NCBI RefSeq assembly: GCF_017795745.1
Contig: NZ_CP059067.1
Location: 310,001-374,000, forward strand
DNA from: Rhizobacter sp. AJA081-3
GTDB taxonomy: Bacteria > Pseudomonadota > Gammaproteobacteria > Burkholderiales > Burkholderiaceae_C
DNA: 64,000 bases
Reading direction: 5' to 3'
Part shown: piece by piece, positions 62,905 through 64,000 of the stretch
Position numbering within the stretch: position 1 is the first letter of the stretch
How the letters are laid out: each line of letters begins with the position of its first letter
The notes under the pieces: generated by a model
Database searches by the model: none
The model's input: only the letters and a program-made list of their open reading frames with translations
What the model was told of the DNA's origin: nothing
Made by a program: the position numbers and the translations under genes

Positions 62905-63422
62905 GCGACTCGACCGGCGAGCGCTCCGGCGGCGTGGCCACGCCGGCGGCGTTCGGAACCATCGTGCTGTCGACGGGCCTCGGCGTGGGGCCGACCGCGC
63001 TGGCGGCCTTCGATGCCGCCTTGCTGGACGCGGGCGTGGCCAACTACAACCTGATCTGCCTGTCGTCGGTCATCCCGCCGGGCAGCCGCCTCGAGCGGCG
63101 GCGCTTCGTCACGCCGCCGCAGGAGTACGGCCAGCGGCTCTATGTGGTGATGTCGCAGATGCGCGAAGAGCGCCCTGGGTACACGGCGCACGCGGGCATC
63201 GGCTGGGTGCAGGACGAAGCGAGCGGCCGAGGCCTGTTCGTCGAACTCCACGACGGCCATCGTGATCAGTTGCTGAACGATCTGGCCGCGACGCTGGAGA
63301 CGATGCAGACGAACCGGGGCTTGCGGCTCGGGCCAGTGCACACCGAGGTGGCCAGTGCCACCTGCCATGGCGAGCCGGTGTGTGCCCTGGTGGTGGCGGT
63401 CTACGCCAGCGCACCGTGGTGA
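62892..63422 (+). CDS. Pyruvoyl-dependent arginine decarboxylase
   Basis: 176 residues. The conserved phrase STGLGVGPTALAAFDAALLD and the NYNLICLSSVIPPGSRLE segment mark the family; self-cleavage is expected between Ser58 and Ser59 (L-S-S-V-I-P), giving a pyruvoyl cofactor at the new N-terminus. Glu118 in LFVELHD is the likely proton donor. It converts arginine to agmatine and CO2. It overlaps the preceding gene by 13 bases and the following PACE gene by 4 (GTGA). Confidence 0.9.
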   Translation: MHAVSDSTGERSGGVATPAAFGTIVLSTGLGVGPTALAAFDAALLDAGVANYNLICLSSVIPPGSRLERRRFVTPPQEYGQRLYVVMSQMREERPGYTAHAGIGWVQDEASGRGLFVELHDGHRDQLLNDLAATLETMQTNRGLRLGPVHTEVASATCHGEPVCALVVAVYASAPW

Positions 63423-63853
63423 GCGAGGCCCCGGTTCGCGTCCGCGACCTGCGCGAGCGGATCATCCAGACGCTCGCCTTCGAGGTGCTGGGCGTGTTGC
63501 TCATCGCACCCTTGTACGGGTTCGTGAGCGGCGCGAGCGGCTCGGACTCGTTCAAGCTCATCGTTGCGCTGTCGATCGTGGTGATGGCCTGGAGTGCCGC
63601 TTTCAACGCCGCCTTCGACCGGGTCGAGGCACACCGCAAGCAGCGTGTGGCCAGCGCGCGCCCGACCGCCGCACGCCTCGTCCATGCCCTGGGGCACGAA
63701 CTGGGCGCCACCATCGTCAGCTGGCCGGTGATCGTCTGGATGACCGGCATGGGCTGGTGGCAGGCCCTCTTCGCGGACGTGGTGCTCTCGCTCGTGTATG
63801 CCGCCTACGCCTACCTGTTCCACCTCGGTTTTGATCGGCTGCGGCCGGTGTAG
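63419..63853 (+). CDS. PACE family efflux transporter
   Basis: 144 residues from GTG 63419. Two tandem bacterial transmembrane-pair units give four helices: IIQTLAFEVLGVLLIAPLYG (with the conserved Glu), SFKLIVALSIVVMAWSAAFN, a third near HALGHELGATIVSWPVIVW, and VVLSLVYAAYAYLFHLGFDR. PACE proteins (AceI type) export short diamines such as cadaverine and putrescine, and biocides such as chlorhexidine. Overlap with the arginine decarboxylase gene suggests export of an agmatine-derived amine. Confidence 0.9.
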   Translation: MSEAPVRVRDLRERIIQTLAFEVLGVLLIAPLYGFVSGASGSDSFKLIVALSIVVMAWSAAFNAAFDRVEAHRKQRVASARPTAARLVHALGHELGATIVSWPVIVWMTGMGWWQALFADVVLSLVYAAYAYLFHLGFDRLRPV

Positions 63854-63863
63854 TGGTTCATGA

Positions 63864-64000
63864 TCAGGCAGGCTTGGCGCTCCGCGCCGGCGGGTCCCGC
63901 AGGCACTGCGCCATGAGTTCTCGCACGACCTCCAGCCCTGGCGGCAGGGTGCGCCGCCTCAGCGTCACGAGACCGAAGCGCGCGGTGGCGGCGAGCTCGG
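63864..64000 (-). CDS. LysR family regulator, C-terminal fragment
   Basis: A minus-strand frame from the window edge to a TGA at 63864-63866. The visible 44 residues, including ARFGLVTLRRRTLPPGLEVV, match the final strand and helix of LysR effector domains. The rest lies beyond the window. It converges with the PACE gene. Confidence 0.75.
   Translation of the reverse strand, partial: ELAATARFGLVTLRRRTLPPGLEVVRELMAQCLRDPPARSAKPA

Overview
This is a very GC-rich chromosomal segment (about 70 % by eye) from a betaproteobacterium, most likely Burkholderiales of the Rubrivivax/Leptothrix/Methylibium type. The evidence is the codon use, the many short operons with ATGA overlaps, and the gene families present (RdgC, CGNR, VF530, SoeABC, Liv/Sox sets). 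No tRNA, rRNA, insertion sequence, prophage or CRISPR array was seen.

Layout. 1-10.3 kb is ordinary housekeeping and accessory content: an efflux outer-membrane protein, TerC, a YeeE/YedE pair, a DUF2868/DUF3482 GTPase pair, an orphan MbtH-like protein, isochorismatase plus a GlxA-type regulator, a YihG-type acyltransferase, and a CGNR/AraC divergent pair with a clear palindrome. 10.4-15.0 kb holds small enzymes and, at 12.75 kb, a c-di-GMP-I (GEMM-I) riboswitch in front of an 80-residue orphan protein. 15.2-23.3 kb is a catabolic operon: Rieske oxygenase, rubredoxin, branched-chain-type ABC transporter with a LivM-LivG fusion, CoA transferase, enoyl-CoA hydratase, with a divergent IclR regulator and a palindromic operator. 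23.3-26.9 kb holds hemerythrin, a histidine kinase, a sigma54-type response regulator and a stand-alone cNMP-like domain protein.

27-46.9 kb is the most interesting part: an organosulfonate-oxidation island. Two long operons diverge from a 304-base region. That region carries a sigma54-type promoter pointing each way and a pair of palindromic candidate enhancer sites between them. Leftward: SulP permease, SoeABC sulfite:quinone oxidoreductase, TauE-type exporter. Rightward: methanesulfonate-monooxygenase-like oxygenase (alpha, beta, reductase, Rieske ferredoxin), a sulfonate-type ABC importer with two permeases and two ATPases, an amidohydrolase-fold protein, a GNAT enzyme, a small unknown protein, and a SoxC/SoxD-like sulfite dehydrogenase. 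The likely logic is import of a small sulfonate, oxygenolytic C-S cleavage, sulfite oxidation in both cytoplasm and periplasm, and anion export. Three proteins in or next to the island carry the same cNMP-like domain (alone, fused to the Rieske ferredoxin, and fused to an ABC permease), each with Trp in place of the usual ligand-binding Glu. The two ATPases carry complementary defects that predict one canonical and one degenerate ATP site.

47-60.7 kb returns to miscellaneous genes (BrkB, TerB-like, beta-propeller, RdgC, tautomerase, LysR, c-type cytochrome, beta/gamma-crystallin, flavoprotein, a large winged-helix/ATPase regulator). 60.9-63.9 kb is a tight operon of DUF4395, cysteine-desulfurase-like enzyme, pyruvoyl-dependent arginine decarboxylase and a PACE exporter, suggesting an agmatine or diamine production-and-export unit. 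The window ends inside a LysR gene.
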